Assembly (NCBI RefSeq): GCF_000720925.1
Contig: NZ_JOEE01000011.1
Coordinates: forward strand, 30,874-94,873
Length of the DNA stretch: 64,000 nt
Source of the DNA: Phycicoccus jejuensis
GTDB taxonomy: Bacteria; Actinomycetota; Actinomycetes; Actinomycetales; Dermatophilaceae
Reading direction: 5' to 3'
Position numbers and translations under genes: made by a program
Notes under the pieces: model-generated
What the model was told of the DNA's origin: nothing
Seen by the model: only the letters and a program-made list of their open reading frames with translations
Database searches by the model: none
In this document: positions 7,803 through 16,508 of the stretch, piece by piece
How the letters are laid out: each line of letters starts with the position of its first letter
Numbering within the stretch: position 1 is the first letter of the stretch

Positions 7803-9619
7803 CGGGCCGGCGCGGGAGCACCGCGCCCGCGGGTGCCGCCTCGACGGTGGCGAAGAGCCACGGCGCTCCGGGGCGGGCGTTCCCGCCGCAGGCGTTGCGC
7901 GAGTACGCGTTCCTGGCCGACGGGTACCGCGGCGCCCTGATCGGGCCGCGGGGGGAGATCGCCTGGCTATGCGCCCCGCGCTGGGACTCCGGGGCGGTGT
8001 TCGCGGACCTGGTCGGCGGCCGCGGAGTGTACGCCGTGACCCCGGTGGGGCCGTTCGTGTGGGGCGGGTACTACGAGCCCGGCACCCTGATCTGGCGCAG
8101 CCGGTGGACCACCACGGGCGGCCAGGTGGAGTGCCGCGAGGCGCTGGCGATGCCCCCGGATCCGCACCGGGTGACCGTGCTGCGCCGGATCGAGACCGGT
8201 CCCGAGCCGGCGAGCGTCGAGGTCGTGCTGACCCTCGCCCCGGACTTCGGGCAGGACGTGTGGGAGGCCACACGGGATGAGTCGGGCGCCTGGGTCGGGC
8301 AGGCCGGGCCGCTGCGGGTGCGGTGGCGCGGCGCCGAGCAGGCCCGCCCCGGGAAGGACGGGACGCTGCGGCTGCGGCTGGACCTGCCGCCGGGCGGCCA
8401 CCACGACCTGGTGCTGGAGGTCAGCGACCGGGCCCTGCCGGAGCCGGTGACGGCCGAGCGCCTGTGGGCCGGTACCGAGGACACCTGGCGGGGCACCGTC
8501 CCGGGCTACGGGGCCACCGCCGCACCCCGGGACAGCCGGCACGCCTACGCCGTGCTGCGCGGGCTGACCGCCCCCGGCGGGGGGATGGTCGCCGCGGCCA
8601 CGCTCGGGCTGCCGGAGCGGGCCGCGGCGGGCCGCAACTACGACTACCGGTACGTGTGGCTGCGTGACCAGGCCTACGCCGGGCACGCGGCCGGCCTGCT
8701 GGGACCGGACCCGCTGATGGACGAAGCGGTCACGTTCACCACCGCCAAGATCCTCGAGCACGGCCCCCGCCTCGCGCCCGCCTACCGCCTCGACGGGCGG
8801 CTCCCGCCGCACGAGGAGACCCTGGACCTGCCCGGCTACCCGGGCGGGCGGGTCGTGGTCGGGAACTGGGTGCGTGGCCAGTTCCAGCTCGACACCTGCG
8901 GGGAGTTGCTGCAGCTGTACGCCACCGCCGGACGCCACGACCACCTGGGCAGCGACGACGTCAAGGCGGTGCTGGCCCTGGTCGACCTGGTCGAGCAGCG
9001 CTGGCAGGAGCCGGACGCTGGGGTGTGGGAGCTGGCCGACGACTGGTGGACCCACTCCCGGCTGGCGTGCGTGGCCGGGCTGCGCGCCGCCGCCGGACAC
9101 CTCGCCGGCACCGATACCCCGCGCCTGCTCACCCTGGCGGATCAGGTCCTGGCCGAGACCTCACACCGGTGCCTGAACCCCGACGGGTCCTGGCGCCAAG
9201 CACCGGACAGGCCCGGGGTCGACGCCGCGCTGCTGCTGGCCACCGTCCGCGGCGCGATCCCGGCCGGTGACCCGCGCGCGGCCGCGACCCTGGCCGCGGT
9301 CACAGACCAGCTGGTCCAGGACGGCTACGTCTACCGGTACGCCGTGGACGGCCAGCCCCTCGGGGAGGCCGAAGGGGCGTTCCTGCTGTGCGGGTTCGTC
9401 ATGTCCCTGGCTCAGCTGGCCGCCGGTGACACCGTCGAGGCGTTCCGCTGGTTCGAACGACAACGCGCCGCAGCCGGACCGGCGGGCCTGCTGTCGGAGG
9501 AGTTCGACGTCCGGCAACGGCAGCTGCGGGCGAACCTGCCCCAGGGGTTCGTCCACGCCCTGCTGCTGGAGACCAGCATCCGGCTGGGCCAGACCGACCA
9601 AGGACGAGGAGCAGCATGA
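7799..9619 (+). CDS. Glycoside hydrolase family 15 (glucoamylase/trehalase-like)
   Basis: 606 residues, with the ATG at 7799 coupled to the preceding stop. The N-terminal beta-sandwich begins REYAFLADGYRGALIGPRGEIAWLCAPRWDS, the usual GH15 opening. The catalytic (alpha/alpha)6 barrel carries YDYRYVWLRDQAY (about residue 280), QLDTCGELL (about 362) and VWELADDWWTHSRLACVAGL (about 409), whose Glu is the expected general acid. Near the end, EGAFLLCGFVMSLAQL and LLSEEFDVRQRQLRANLPQGFVHALL hold the second acidic residue. No signal peptide is present, so the enzyme is cytoplasmic. GH15 members invert alpha-glucosidic bonds; close actinobacterial relatives cleave trehalose or alpha-glucans, but the substrate cannot be fixed here. 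It is embedded in a redox operon, unusual for a simple starch enzyme. Confidence 0.88.
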   Translation: MTGRRGSTAPAGAASTVAKSHGAPGRAFPPQALREYAFLADGYRGALIGPRGEIAWLCAPRWDSGAVFADLVGGRGVYAVTPVGPFVWGGYYEPGTLIWRSRWTTTGGQVECREALAMPPDPHRVTVLRRIETGPEPASVEVVLTLAPDFGQDVWEATRDESGAWVGQAGPLRVRWRGAEQARPGKDGTLRLRLDLPPGGHHDLVLEVSDRALPEPVTAERLWAGTEDTWRGTVPGYGATAAPRDSRHAYAVLRGLTAPGGGMVAAATLGLPERAAAGRNYDYRYVWLRDQAYAGHAAGLLGPDPLMDEAVTFTTAKILEHGPRLAPAYRLDGRLPPHEETLDLPGYPGGRVVVGNWVRGQFQLDTCGELLQLYATAGRHDHLGSDDVKAVLALVDLVEQRWQEPDAGVWELADDWWTHSRLACVAGLRAAAGHLAGTDTPRLLTLADQVLAETSHRCLNPDGSWRQAPDRPGVDAALLLATVRGAIPAGDPRAAATLAAVTDQLVQDGYVYRYAVDGQPLGEAEGAFLLCGFVMSLAQLAAGDTVEAFRWFERQRAAAGPAGLLSEEFDVRQRQLRANLPQGFVHALLLETSIRLGQTDQGRGAA

Positions 9620-9657
9620 CCACCCCTACTGACCCCATGACCACCCCTACTGACCGG
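9616..9657 (+). repeat. 21-bp tandem duplication spanning the start codon
   Basis: The unit ATGACCACCCCTACTGACC begins at 9616 and again at 9637. Nineteen of 21 positions are identical, differing only in the last two bases. It duplicates the start codon and the MTTPTD leader of the FAD/Fe-S oxidoreductase in frame, giving two alternative starts seven codons apart. Confidence 0.9.
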
Positions 9658-12633
9658 GAGGTCTCCCGCTCCGGGGCGACGGATGTGGTGATCGGGCCGT
9701 CGATGGCGCAGGAGCTGCGCCGTCACGTCGTGGGGGAAGTCCGCGCCGATGCCGGCGCGCGAGCCGCGTACGCGGTCGACTCCTCGAACTACCGCCAGGT
9801 CCCGCTCGCGGTGGTGAACCCGCGGACCATCGACGACGGGGTCGCCGCGCTGACGGTGTGCGCCGAGCGTGGGGTGCCGGTGCTGTCCCGGGGTGGCGGG
9901 ACCAGCCTGGCCGGGCAGAGCACCAACGAGGCGGTGGTGCTGGACTGGAGCACCCACTGCCACCGGCTCGTCTCGGTCGACCCCGAGAACCGCACCTGCG
10001 TGGTTGAGCCCGGCATCGCCTTGGACGAGCTGAACCGGCAGCTCGCTGAGTACGACCTGATGTTCGGGCCCAAACCCTCGACCCACCGCTCCTGCACCCT
10101 GGGCGGAATGATCGGGAACAACTCGTGCGGGTCCACCGCCCAGGCCTACGGCAAGACCGTCGACAACATCACCGGGCTGGAGGTCCTGACCGCCGACGGG
10201 CTGCGGATGTGGGTCGGGCCCACCAGCGACGAGCAGTACGCCGACATCCTCGCCGCGGGCGGGCGCCGCGCGCAGATCTACGCCGGGTTGCGGGAGCTGC
10301 GTGATACCCACCTGGAGCTGTTGCGGACCCGCTACCCAGACATCCCGCGCCGGGTCTCCGGGTACAACCTGGACGCGCTGCTGCCCGAGCACCACTTCGA
10401 CCTCGCCCGCGCTCTGGTCGGGTCCGAGGGCACCCTGGTCACCGTCCTGCACGCGCGGCTGCAGCTCGTACCGATCCCCAAGGCCAAGGCGATGGTCGTC
10501 CTCGGTTACCCCGACATCGCCACCGCCGGTGACGCCGTCCCGCAGATCCTCCCGCACCAGCCGTGGCAGCTCGAGGGCATGGACCAGGTGCTGCTCTCCC
10601 TCGAGCAGCAGGCGCAGCTGGCCGGCAAGGCCCGCCAGGACATGCCCACCGGCGGCGGGTGGCTGATGGTCGTCTTCGACGGCGACGACCAGGACGACGC
10701 CGATGCCAAAGCCAAGAACCTACTCGACGACGTCGAACACCATGACCACCCGCCGACCTACACGTTCCTGGACGACCCGGCCAAGGAGACCGAGCTGGTC
10801 GAGGTCCGCGAGGCCGGCCTCGGCGCCACCGCCCACCCTCGCGGCCGTCACGAGACGTGGGAGGGCTGGGAGGACGCCGCCGTCCCCCCGGACCGGCTTG
10901 GGGACTACCTACGCGACTTCCGGGCCCTGCTCAATGAGTTCGGGTATGCCCAGGACGAGACCAGCCTGTACGGGCACTTCGGGCAAGGGTGCGTGCACAC
11001 CCGGATCCCGTTCGAGCTGCGCACCGTCGCCGGGATCGCGCACTACCGCGCGTTCGTCGAGGCCGGCGCCGACCTGGTCGTCTCCTACGGCGGGTCCCTG
11101 TCCGGGGAGCACGGCGACGGCCAGTCCAAGGCCGAGCTGCTGCCCAAGATGTTCGGTGACGACGTGGTCGCCCTGTTCGAGCAGACCAAGACCCTCTTCG
11201 ACCCGCAGAACCGGATGAACCCGGGCAAGGTCGTGCGCCCGCACCCGCTGGACAACCAGCTGCGACTCGGGCCGGACTACACCCACCCCGAGCCGGCCAC
11301 GTACTTCTCCTACCCGGACGACCAAGGCCGGTTCTCCACAGCGGCCATGCGCTGCGTCGGGATCGGCAACTGCCGCAGCGCGGTCAGCGACGAGCAGGTG
11401 ATGTGCCCCTCCTACATGGTCACCCGGCAGGAGGAGCACTCCACTCGCGGCCGGGCCCGCCTGCTGTTCGAGATGATGCGCGGCACCACCATCACCGACG
11501 GGTGGCGCTCCACCGCGGTCCGGGACGCGCTCGACCTGTGCCTGTCCTGCAAGGGTTGTAAGTCCGACTGCCCGGTCGGGGTCGACATGGCCACCTACAA
11601 GGCCGAGTTCCTCGCCCACCACTACCGGCACCGGGTCAGGCCACGGTCGCACTACTCGATGGGCTGGCTGCCGCTGCTGGCCCAGGCCGCCGGCCGCGCC
11701 CCACGAGCGGTCAACGCCCTGACCGGGTCCCCGCTGGCGCCGCTGCTGAAGGCCGCCGGCGGGATCGCCCCGCAACGCGACATACCCCGGTTCGCGCCCC
11801 GCAGCTTCGTCACCGCCTGGAAGCACCGCCCGCCGAGCCCGTCTCGCCCGGACGGCCGGCACGCGCCGCTGGGGCCGGTGCTGCTGTGGCCCGACACCTT
11901 CACCAACCACTTCGACCCCGACATCGCCGTCTCGGCGGTGCGGGTCCTGGAGGACGCCGGGTTCGAGGTGCGCCTCCCGACCCGGCCGGTGTGCTGCGGC
12001 CTGACCTGGATCTCCACCGGACAGCTCGACGTCGCCGCGAAGGTGCTGCGCCGCACCCTGCGGGTGCTGCGCTCCGAGATCCGCGCCGGCACCCCCGTCG
12101 TCGGGCTCGAGCCCTCCTGCACGGCCGTGTTCCGCTCCGACGGGACCGACCTGCTCGCCGGGGACGAGGACATGCGCCGGCTGTCCAAGCAGACCTTCAC
12201 CCTGGCCGAGCTCCTCACGAAGCGCGCCCCGCACTGGCGCCCGCCGCGGGTCGAGGTCGACGCGCTCGTGCAGACCCACTGCCACCAGCACGCCGTCCTG
12301 GGCACCGACCCCGACACCGACCTGATGCGCGCGGCCGGCATCGACGCCGACCGGCTCGCCTCCGGCTGCTGCGGCCTGGCCGGGAACTTCGGCTTCGAGG
12401 CCGGCCACTACGAGGTCTCCCGCGCCGCCGGCGAACGGGTGCTGCTGCCTGCCGTGCGGGCCGTCGACCCCGCCACCGCCGTCCTCGCGGACGGGTTCAG
12501 CTGCCGCACCCAGATCGCCCAGGGCGACACCGGCCGCACCGCCGTCCACCTGGCCCAGCTGCTCGCCTCCGGCCTCGAGACCTCCCCGCCCGCCCGGGGC
12601 GAACCGGCGGGCGAGCCACGGGCTTCCGACTGA
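9616..12633 (+). CDS. FAD-linked oxidase fused to Fe-S (GlcD/GlcF-type) oxidoreductase
   Basis: 1005 residues. The N-terminal half is an FAD-binding-4 domain (PLAVVNPRTIDDGVAAL, then RGGGTSLAGQS at about 90-100) with an FAD-oxidase C domain. From about 578 there are two cluster motifs, CVGIGNCRSA...MCPSY and CLSCKGCKSDCPVG (about 640). The C-terminal half has two Cys-Cys-Gly motifs of the heterodisulfide-reductase type (PVCCGLTW, about 793; SGCCGLAGNFG, about 917). The fusion resembles YdiJ/Dld-type enzymes that oxidise D-2-hydroxy acids to 2-oxo acids and pass electrons to quinone. The start is coupled to GH15 (ATGA) and lies in a 21-bp tandem duplication, so a second in-frame ATG occurs at 9637. 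It may supply the ThDP enzyme downstream. Confidence 0.88.
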   Translation: MTTPTDPMTTPTDREVSRSGATDVVIGPSMAQELRRHVVGEVRADAGARAAYAVDSSNYRQVPLAVVNPRTIDDGVAALTVCAERGVPVLSRGGGTSLAGQSTNEAVVLDWSTHCHRLVSVDPENRTCVVEPGIALDELNRQLAEYDLMFGPKPSTHRSCTLGGMIGNNSCGSTAQAYGKTVDNITGLEVLTADGLRMWVGPTSDEQYADILAAGGRRAQIYAGLRELRDTHLELLRTRYPDIPRRVSGYNLDALLPEHHFDLARALVGSEGTLVTVLHARLQLVPIPKAKAMVVLGYPDIATAGDAVPQILPHQPWQLEGMDQVLLSLEQQAQLAGKARQDMPTGGGWLMVVFDGDDQDDADAKAKNLLDDVEHHDHPPTYTFLDDPAKETELVEVREAGLGATAHPRGRHETWEGWEDAAVPPDRLGDYLRDFRALLNEFGYAQDETSLYGHFGQGCVHTRIPFELRTVAGIAHYRAFVEAGADLVVSYGGSLSGEHGDGQSKAELLPKMFGDDVVALFEQTKTLFDPQNRMNPGKVVRPHPLDNQLRLGPDYTHPEPATYFSYPDDQGRFSTAAMRCVGIGNCRSAVSDEQVMCPSYMVTRQEEHSTRGRARLLFEMMRGTTITDGWRSTAVRDALDLCLSCKGCKSDCPVGVDMATYKAEFLAHHYRHRVRPRSHYSMGWLPLLAQAAGRAPRAVNALTGSPLAPLLKAAGGIAPQRDIPRFAPRSFVTAWKHRPPSPSRPDGRHAPLGPVLLWPDTFTNHFDPDIAVSAVRVLEDAGFEVRLPTRPVCCGLTWISTGQLDVAAKVLRRTLRVLRSEIRAGTPVVGLEPSCTAVFRSDGTDLLAGDEDMRRLSKQTFTLAELLTKRAPHWRPPRVEVDALVQTHCHQHAVLGTDPDTDLMRAAGIDADRLASGCCGLAGNFGFEAGHYEVSRAAGERVLLPAVRAVDPATAVLADGFSCRTQIAQGDTGRTAVHLAQLLASGLETSPPARGEPAGEPRASD

Positions 12634-12702
12634 ACCCGACCACCCGAATCGTGACCCGCCGCCGCGGGACCGACCTGCGGCCCCGACCCGAAGGAGCACC
12701 TC

Positions 12703-14508
12703 ATGAGCAGCACCACCGTCGCCGACCACGTCCTGACCCGGCTGCGCCAGTGGGGCGTCACCCACGTCTTCGGGTTCGCCGGCGACGGCATCAACGGGCT
12801 GCTCTCGGCGTGGGGGCGAGCGGAGGACCGGCCGAAGTTCGTCCAGGCCCGGCACGAGGAGATGGCCGCGTTCGAGGCCTGCGGATACGCCAAGATGTCC
12901 GGCCGGGTCGGGGTGTGTGTGGCCACGAGCGGGCCCGGCGCGATCCACCTGCTCAACGGCCTCTACGACGCCAAGCTCGACCACGTCCCCGTCGTCGCGA
13001 TCGTCGGGCAGACCGCCCGCTCGGCCATGGGCGGGGCCTACCAGCAGGAGGTGGACCTGCTCGGTCTGTTCAAGGACGTCGCCGGCCAGTACTGCCAGAT
13101 GGTCACCGTCCCCGAACAGCTGCCCAACGTCCTGGACCGGGCGATGCGGATCGCCGCCGCGCGGCGTACCGTCACCGCCGTCATCATTCCCTCCGACGTC
13201 CAGGAGCTGGAGTACACCCCACCGACGCACGCGTTCAAGATGGTCCCCTCCAGCCTGGACCAGACCCACGCCGCGCCGACCCCCTCGACGATGGACCTGC
13301 AGCGCGCCGCCGACGTCCTCAACAGCGGGAGCAAGGTCGCCATCCTGGCCGGGCAGGGCGCCCGCGGCGCCGCCGAACAGCTCGAGCAGGTCGCCGACAC
13401 CCTCGGTGCCGGCGTCGCGAAGGCCCTGCTCGGCAAGGACGTCCTGCCCGATGACCTGCCCTGGGTGACCGGGTCGATCGGGCTGCTCGGCACCCGCCCC
13501 TCGTATGAGCTGATGATGGACTGCGACACCCTGCTCGTGGTCGGGTCCAACTTCCCCTACACCCAGTTCCTCCCACCGTTCACGGACGGCGAGCCCGCCG
13601 TCCGCGCGGTTCAGATCGACCTCGACCCGACCATGCTCGGGCTGCGCTACCCCTTCGAGGTCAACCTCGTCGGCGACGCCGCCACCACCCTGGACGCGCT
13701 GCTGCCGCTGCTGACCCGCCAGGACGACCGGTCCTGGCGGGAGAAGGTCGAGCAGGACGTGCACCGGTGGTGGCAGGTCATGGATGCCCGCGGTCAGGTC
13801 AGCGCCGACCCGGTCAACCCCGAGCACGTCTTCGCCGAGCTCTCCCCCCAGCTGCCCGAGCACGTGATGATGTCCGCCGACTCCGGCTCCGGCACCAACT
13901 GGTACGCCCGCCACGTCAAGATCCGCCCCGGGATGCGCGGCACCCTCTCCGGCACGCTGGCCACCATGGGCTGCGGGGTCCCGTACGCCATCGGCGCCAA
14001 GTTCGCCCACCCCGACCGGCCCGCCCTGGCGATGGTCGGGGACGGGGCGATGCAGATGAACGGCCTGGCCGAGCTGATCACCATCGCCAAGTACTGGCAG
14101 GACTGGCCCGACCCGCGCCTGGTCGTCGCCGTGCTGCAGAACGACGACCTCAACCAGGTCACCTGGGAGATGCGGGCCATGGAAGGCTCACCCCAGTTCC
14201 TGGCCTCCCAGCAGCTGCCCGCCGTCGACTACGCCGCCTTCGCGGCGAGCTTGGGGTTGCACGCCATCCATGTCGACGACCCCGATGCGGTCCCGGCCGC
14301 CTGGGCCGAGGCGTGGGCCCAGCAGCGGCCGTGCGTCGTCGTGTTCCGCACCGACCCGGCCGTCCCTCCGATCCCGCCGCACGCCACGTGGGACCAGATC
14401 ACCAAGGCCGCCGAGTCCATCATCCGCGGCGACAGCGACCGCTTCGACGTGTTCAAGGAGGGCGTGAAGTCCAAGCTCGCCGAAGCCCTGCCCGGACACC
14501 CGCAATGA
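12703..14508 (+). CDS. ThDP-dependent pyruvate oxidase/dehydrogenase-like enzyme
   Basis: 601 residues, ATG at 12703 preceded by GAAGGAG, a strong ribosome site. The three-domain POX/acetolactate-synthase fold is clear: the N-terminal PYR domain with GVTHVFGFAGDGINGL and the catalytic Glu in ARHEEMAAF (about 53); a central Rossmann-like domain with ILAGQGARGAAEQLEQVAD; and the C-terminal PP domain with the ThDP-Mg site GDGAMQMNGLAELITIAKY (about 446) ending in NDDLNQVTWE. It most resembles PoxB-type pyruvate:quinone oxidoreductases, which use FAD and act at the membrane, but acetolactate synthase or another 2-oxo-acid decarboxylase cannot be excluded. It lies 69 nt after the FAD/Fe-S gene, the largest gap in this operon, with its own ribosome site. 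Confidence 0.85.
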   Translation: MSSTTVADHVLTRLRQWGVTHVFGFAGDGINGLLSAWGRAEDRPKFVQARHEEMAAFEACGYAKMSGRVGVCVATSGPGAIHLLNGLYDAKLDHVPVVAIVGQTARSAMGGAYQQEVDLLGLFKDVAGQYCQMVTVPEQLPNVLDRAMRIAAARRTVTAVIIPSDVQELEYTPPTHAFKMVPSSLDQTHAAPTPSTMDLQRAADVLNSGSKVAILAGQGARGAAEQLEQVADTLGAGVAKALLGKDVLPDDLPWVTGSIGLLGTRPSYELMMDCDTLLVVGSNFPYTQFLPPFTDGEPAVRAVQIDLDPTMLGLRYPFEVNLVGDAATTLDALLPLLTRQDDRSWREKVEQDVHRWWQVMDARGQVSADPVNPEHVFAELSPQLPEHVMMSADSGSGTNWYARHVKIRPGMRGTLSGTLATMGCGVPYAIGAKFAHPDRPALAMVGDGAMQMNGLAELITIAKYWQDWPDPRLVVAVLQNDDLNQVTWEMRAMEGSPQFLASQQLPAVDYAAFAASLGLHAIHVDDPDAVPAAWAEAWAQQRPCVVVFRTDPAVPPIPPHATWDQITKAAESIIRGDSDRFDVFKEGVKSKLAEALPGHPQ

Positions 14509-14585
14509 GGAGCACCAGCCTGGCGGCCCCCGCCGGCCGCACGGCCCGAGGGATCGTCGCGGTGGTCGACGGGGGGTCGTCGTGA
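14505..14585 (+). CDS. 26-codon coupling ORF
   Basis: ATGAGGAGC at 14505 overlaps the stop of the ThDP-enzyme gene (ATGA), and its TGA (14583-14585) overlaps the next gene's start (GTGATG). It would encode MRSTSLAAPAGRTARGIV followed by eight residues. There is no recognisable domain. It may only keep ribosomes moving across an otherwise 75-nt untranslated gap, or be a remnant of a longer gene. Expression is unproven. Confidence 0.35.
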   Translation: MRSTSLAAPAGRTARGIVAVVDGGSS

Positions 14586-15700
14586 TGCCCCAGGACCTTC
14601 CCAGCCCGGGCCGCTGCCGGCTCGAGCACATCAGCGCGGCCGCCTACACCATCCCCACCGACCTGCCCGAGGCCGACGGCACGATCGCCTGGGACACCAC
14701 CACCCTGGTCGTCGTCCACGCCACCGCCGACGGGGTCACCGGCACCGGCTGGACCTACGGGGCGGCCGAGATCGCGCCCTTGGTCGAGCACACCCTCGCC
14801 CCGATCGCCTGCGGCCGCACTGCCATGGACATCCCCGGTGCCTGGCTGGCCATGGTCCGCGGGTTGCGCAACATCGGCCGCCCTGGCCTGACCGCCATGG
14901 CCCTCTCGGCCGTCGACAACGCCCTGTGGGACCTCAAAGCCCGCCTGCTCCGGCTGCCGCTGCACCGGCTCCTCGGCGCGGTCCGTGACGACGTGCCCGT
15001 ATACGGGTCCGGCGGGTTCACCACCTACAACCACCACCAGCTCACCGACCAGCTGCGCGGCTGGCTCGACCTGGGCGTGGACGCGGTCAAGATCAAGATC
15101 GGCGAGGACTTCGGCTCCAACACCTCCCGTGATCTGGACCGGGTCGAGCAGACCCTCGCCGTCGTCGGACCTGATGTGCAGGTGTTCGTCGACGCCAACG
15201 GCGGCTACACGACCGGGCAGGCCGTCCGGGTCGGGCACACCCTGGACGTCTACGGCGTGACCTGGTTCGAGGAGCCCGTCACCAGCGACGACCTCCCTGG
15301 GCTGCGGACCGTGCGGGAGGCCACCCGACTGGACGTCGCCGCGGGGGAGTACATCGACAGCCTCGACACCGCGCACCGGATGTGCGCTGCCGGTGCGGTG
15401 GACTGCCTGCAGGTCGACGTGACCCGCTGCGGCGGCATCACCGAGCTGCTGCGCATCGCCGCCGTCGCCGCCGCCCACCACCTCGACATCTCCGGGCACT
15501 GCTCCCCGTACCAGCACGCACCCGTCCTCGCCGCGGTCCCCAACCTGCGCCACCTGGAGTACTTCCACGACCACGCCCGCATCGAACACACCTACTTCAC
15601 CGGCGCCACCGCCCCCCGAGCCGGACGGCTACACGTTGCCGACACCCCGGGATCAGGCATGACGTTCGATGTCGAGCGAGCAGCGCCGTTCACCACGTGA
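14582..15700 (+). CDS. Enolase-superfamily protein (mandelate racemase type)
   Basis: 372 residues from GTG 14582, or 371 from the adjacent ATG 14585; GGGGGG lies about 10 nt upstream. An N-terminal capping domain is followed by a (beta/alpha)7-beta barrel. The K-x-K acid/base motif is VKIKIGEDF (about 170-172). Metal ligands are Asp in VFVDANGG (about 204), Glu in WFEEPV (about 230) and Glu in AAGEYI (about 256). An Asp in QVDVTRCGG (about 279) and His in SGHCSPY (about 306) match the mandelate-racemase His-Asp dyad, so I place it in the MR subgroup, which includes acid-sugar dehydratases. Dehydration of an aldonate to a 2-keto-3-deoxy acid is a fair guess given the neighbours; the substrate is not readable. 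Confidence 0.82.
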   Translation: MMPQDLPSPGRCRLEHISAAAYTIPTDLPEADGTIAWDTTTLVVVHATADGVTGTGWTYGAAEIAPLVEHTLAPIACGRTAMDIPGAWLAMVRGLRNIGRPGLTAMALSAVDNALWDLKARLLRLPLHRLLGAVRDDVPVYGSGGFTTYNHHQLTDQLRGWLDLGVDAVKIKIGEDFGSNTSRDLDRVEQTLAVVGPDVQVFVDANGGYTTGQAVRVGHTLDVYGVTWFEEPVTSDDLPGLRTVREATRLDVAAGEYIDSLDTAHRMCAAGAVDCLQVDVTRCGGITELLRIAAVAAAHHLDISGHCSPYQHAPVLAAVPNLRHLEYFHDHARIEHTYFTGATAPRAGRLHVADTPGSGMTFDVERAAPFTT

Positions 15701-15710
15701 CCCCCGACCA

Positions 15711-15726
15711 GGAGGAAGATCGAATG
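15711..15726 (+). promoter_or_regulatory. Strong but apparently orphan ribosome-binding site
   Basis: AGGAGGAAGATCGAATG is a near-ideal Shine-Dalgarno sequence about 8 nt before an ATG at 15724, just after the enolase gene. The frame it opens runs through about 59 codons of poor bias (many Arg/Pro/Ser codons, mixed third positions) into the signal sequence of the broken lipoprotein gene. It may be all that is left of a lost operon gene, or the real start of an odd long-leader lipoprotein. Confidence 0.4.
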
Positions 15727-15900
15727 ACCAGATCACCGTCAGAAGTCAGCAGGAATCGACATGCACACCGCGCGCGGGCACGCCGCGTCAGATCGCACCG
15801 ACCAGGCTTAAGCCGCACGCCTCAGCCCCGTCCGAGTCAGGACGTTTCCCGGCGACGAGGCCGAAACGAATGTGGGACGAACGCGCCCGCAGATCACGCG

Positions 15901-16387
15901 ATGGTGGGCATCAGGTGCAGTCGCCGCCGCGGCGCACTGACGTCCCTAGCACTATCCGTGATCTCAGTGGTCGCGCTCTCAGCCTGCTCGTTCTGGGCGC
16001 CCGTCCAGACCAACCAGCCGTACGTCCCCGCAGACGGCCTAGCTCTGTCCACTCCCACTCCAGTTCGAGAACCTCGTCGTGGTCGCCAAAGCCGCAGACC
16101 AGCCCGGGGTGCTCGTCGGCCAGGCCGTGAACACCAGCCCCCGGCCGATCCAGGTCAGCGTCACCGTGGCCGGCGGCCAGAACCCCGGCCAAGTCACGCT
16201 CCCCGCCGGAAGCGGCGACGGCATCAAGAGCCGCCTCTCACCGGTGAGCCTCGGTCCGATCCCTCAGCCTCCCGGGGCCTTGGTCCAACTCGAGATCTCT
16301 CTGACGCCCGGCGGGCGCCACCTTGTCGACGTCCCGATCCTCCCGCCCGACAGCAAGCTGAAGTACTACAACGGAATCACCCCGTGA
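15901..16387 (+). pseudogene. Frameshifted lipoprotein gene
   Basis: The 5' part reads MVGIRCSRRRGALTSLAL, then SVISVVALSACSFWAPVQTN: a lipoprotein signal with lipobox ALSAC, followed by QPYVPADG. The 3' part is in the next frame and reads FENLVVVAKAADQPGVLVGQ, AVNTSPRPIQVSVTVAGG and QLEISLTPGGRHLVDVPILPP. This is the usual continuation of a short actinobacterial lipoprotein of unknown function. A single extra base within 16045-16062 (around TCCACTCCCACTCCAG) would account for the break. Either the gene is inactivated or there is a sequencing error. The mature product would be a roughly 130-residue beta-rich surface protein. Confidence 0.6.
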
Positions 16388-16508
16388 GCCCCACACTCGG
16401 CGACGCGCTCGGCACCGACGTCCATCAGCGACATCGAACAGGGGCGACCGCGCGACCGCGGGTGCCACCGCACCGCCGGTTCACACCGACCACGACGAAG
16501 GTGAAGAC

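Noticed and set aside
10909..14010. Very long leftward open frame (over 1000 codons) across the FAD/Fe-S and ThDP genes
   Set aside because: It is antisense to two well-supported genes, and its protein is Gly/Arg/Ala-rich with no motif; such frames are common by chance in high-GC DNA.
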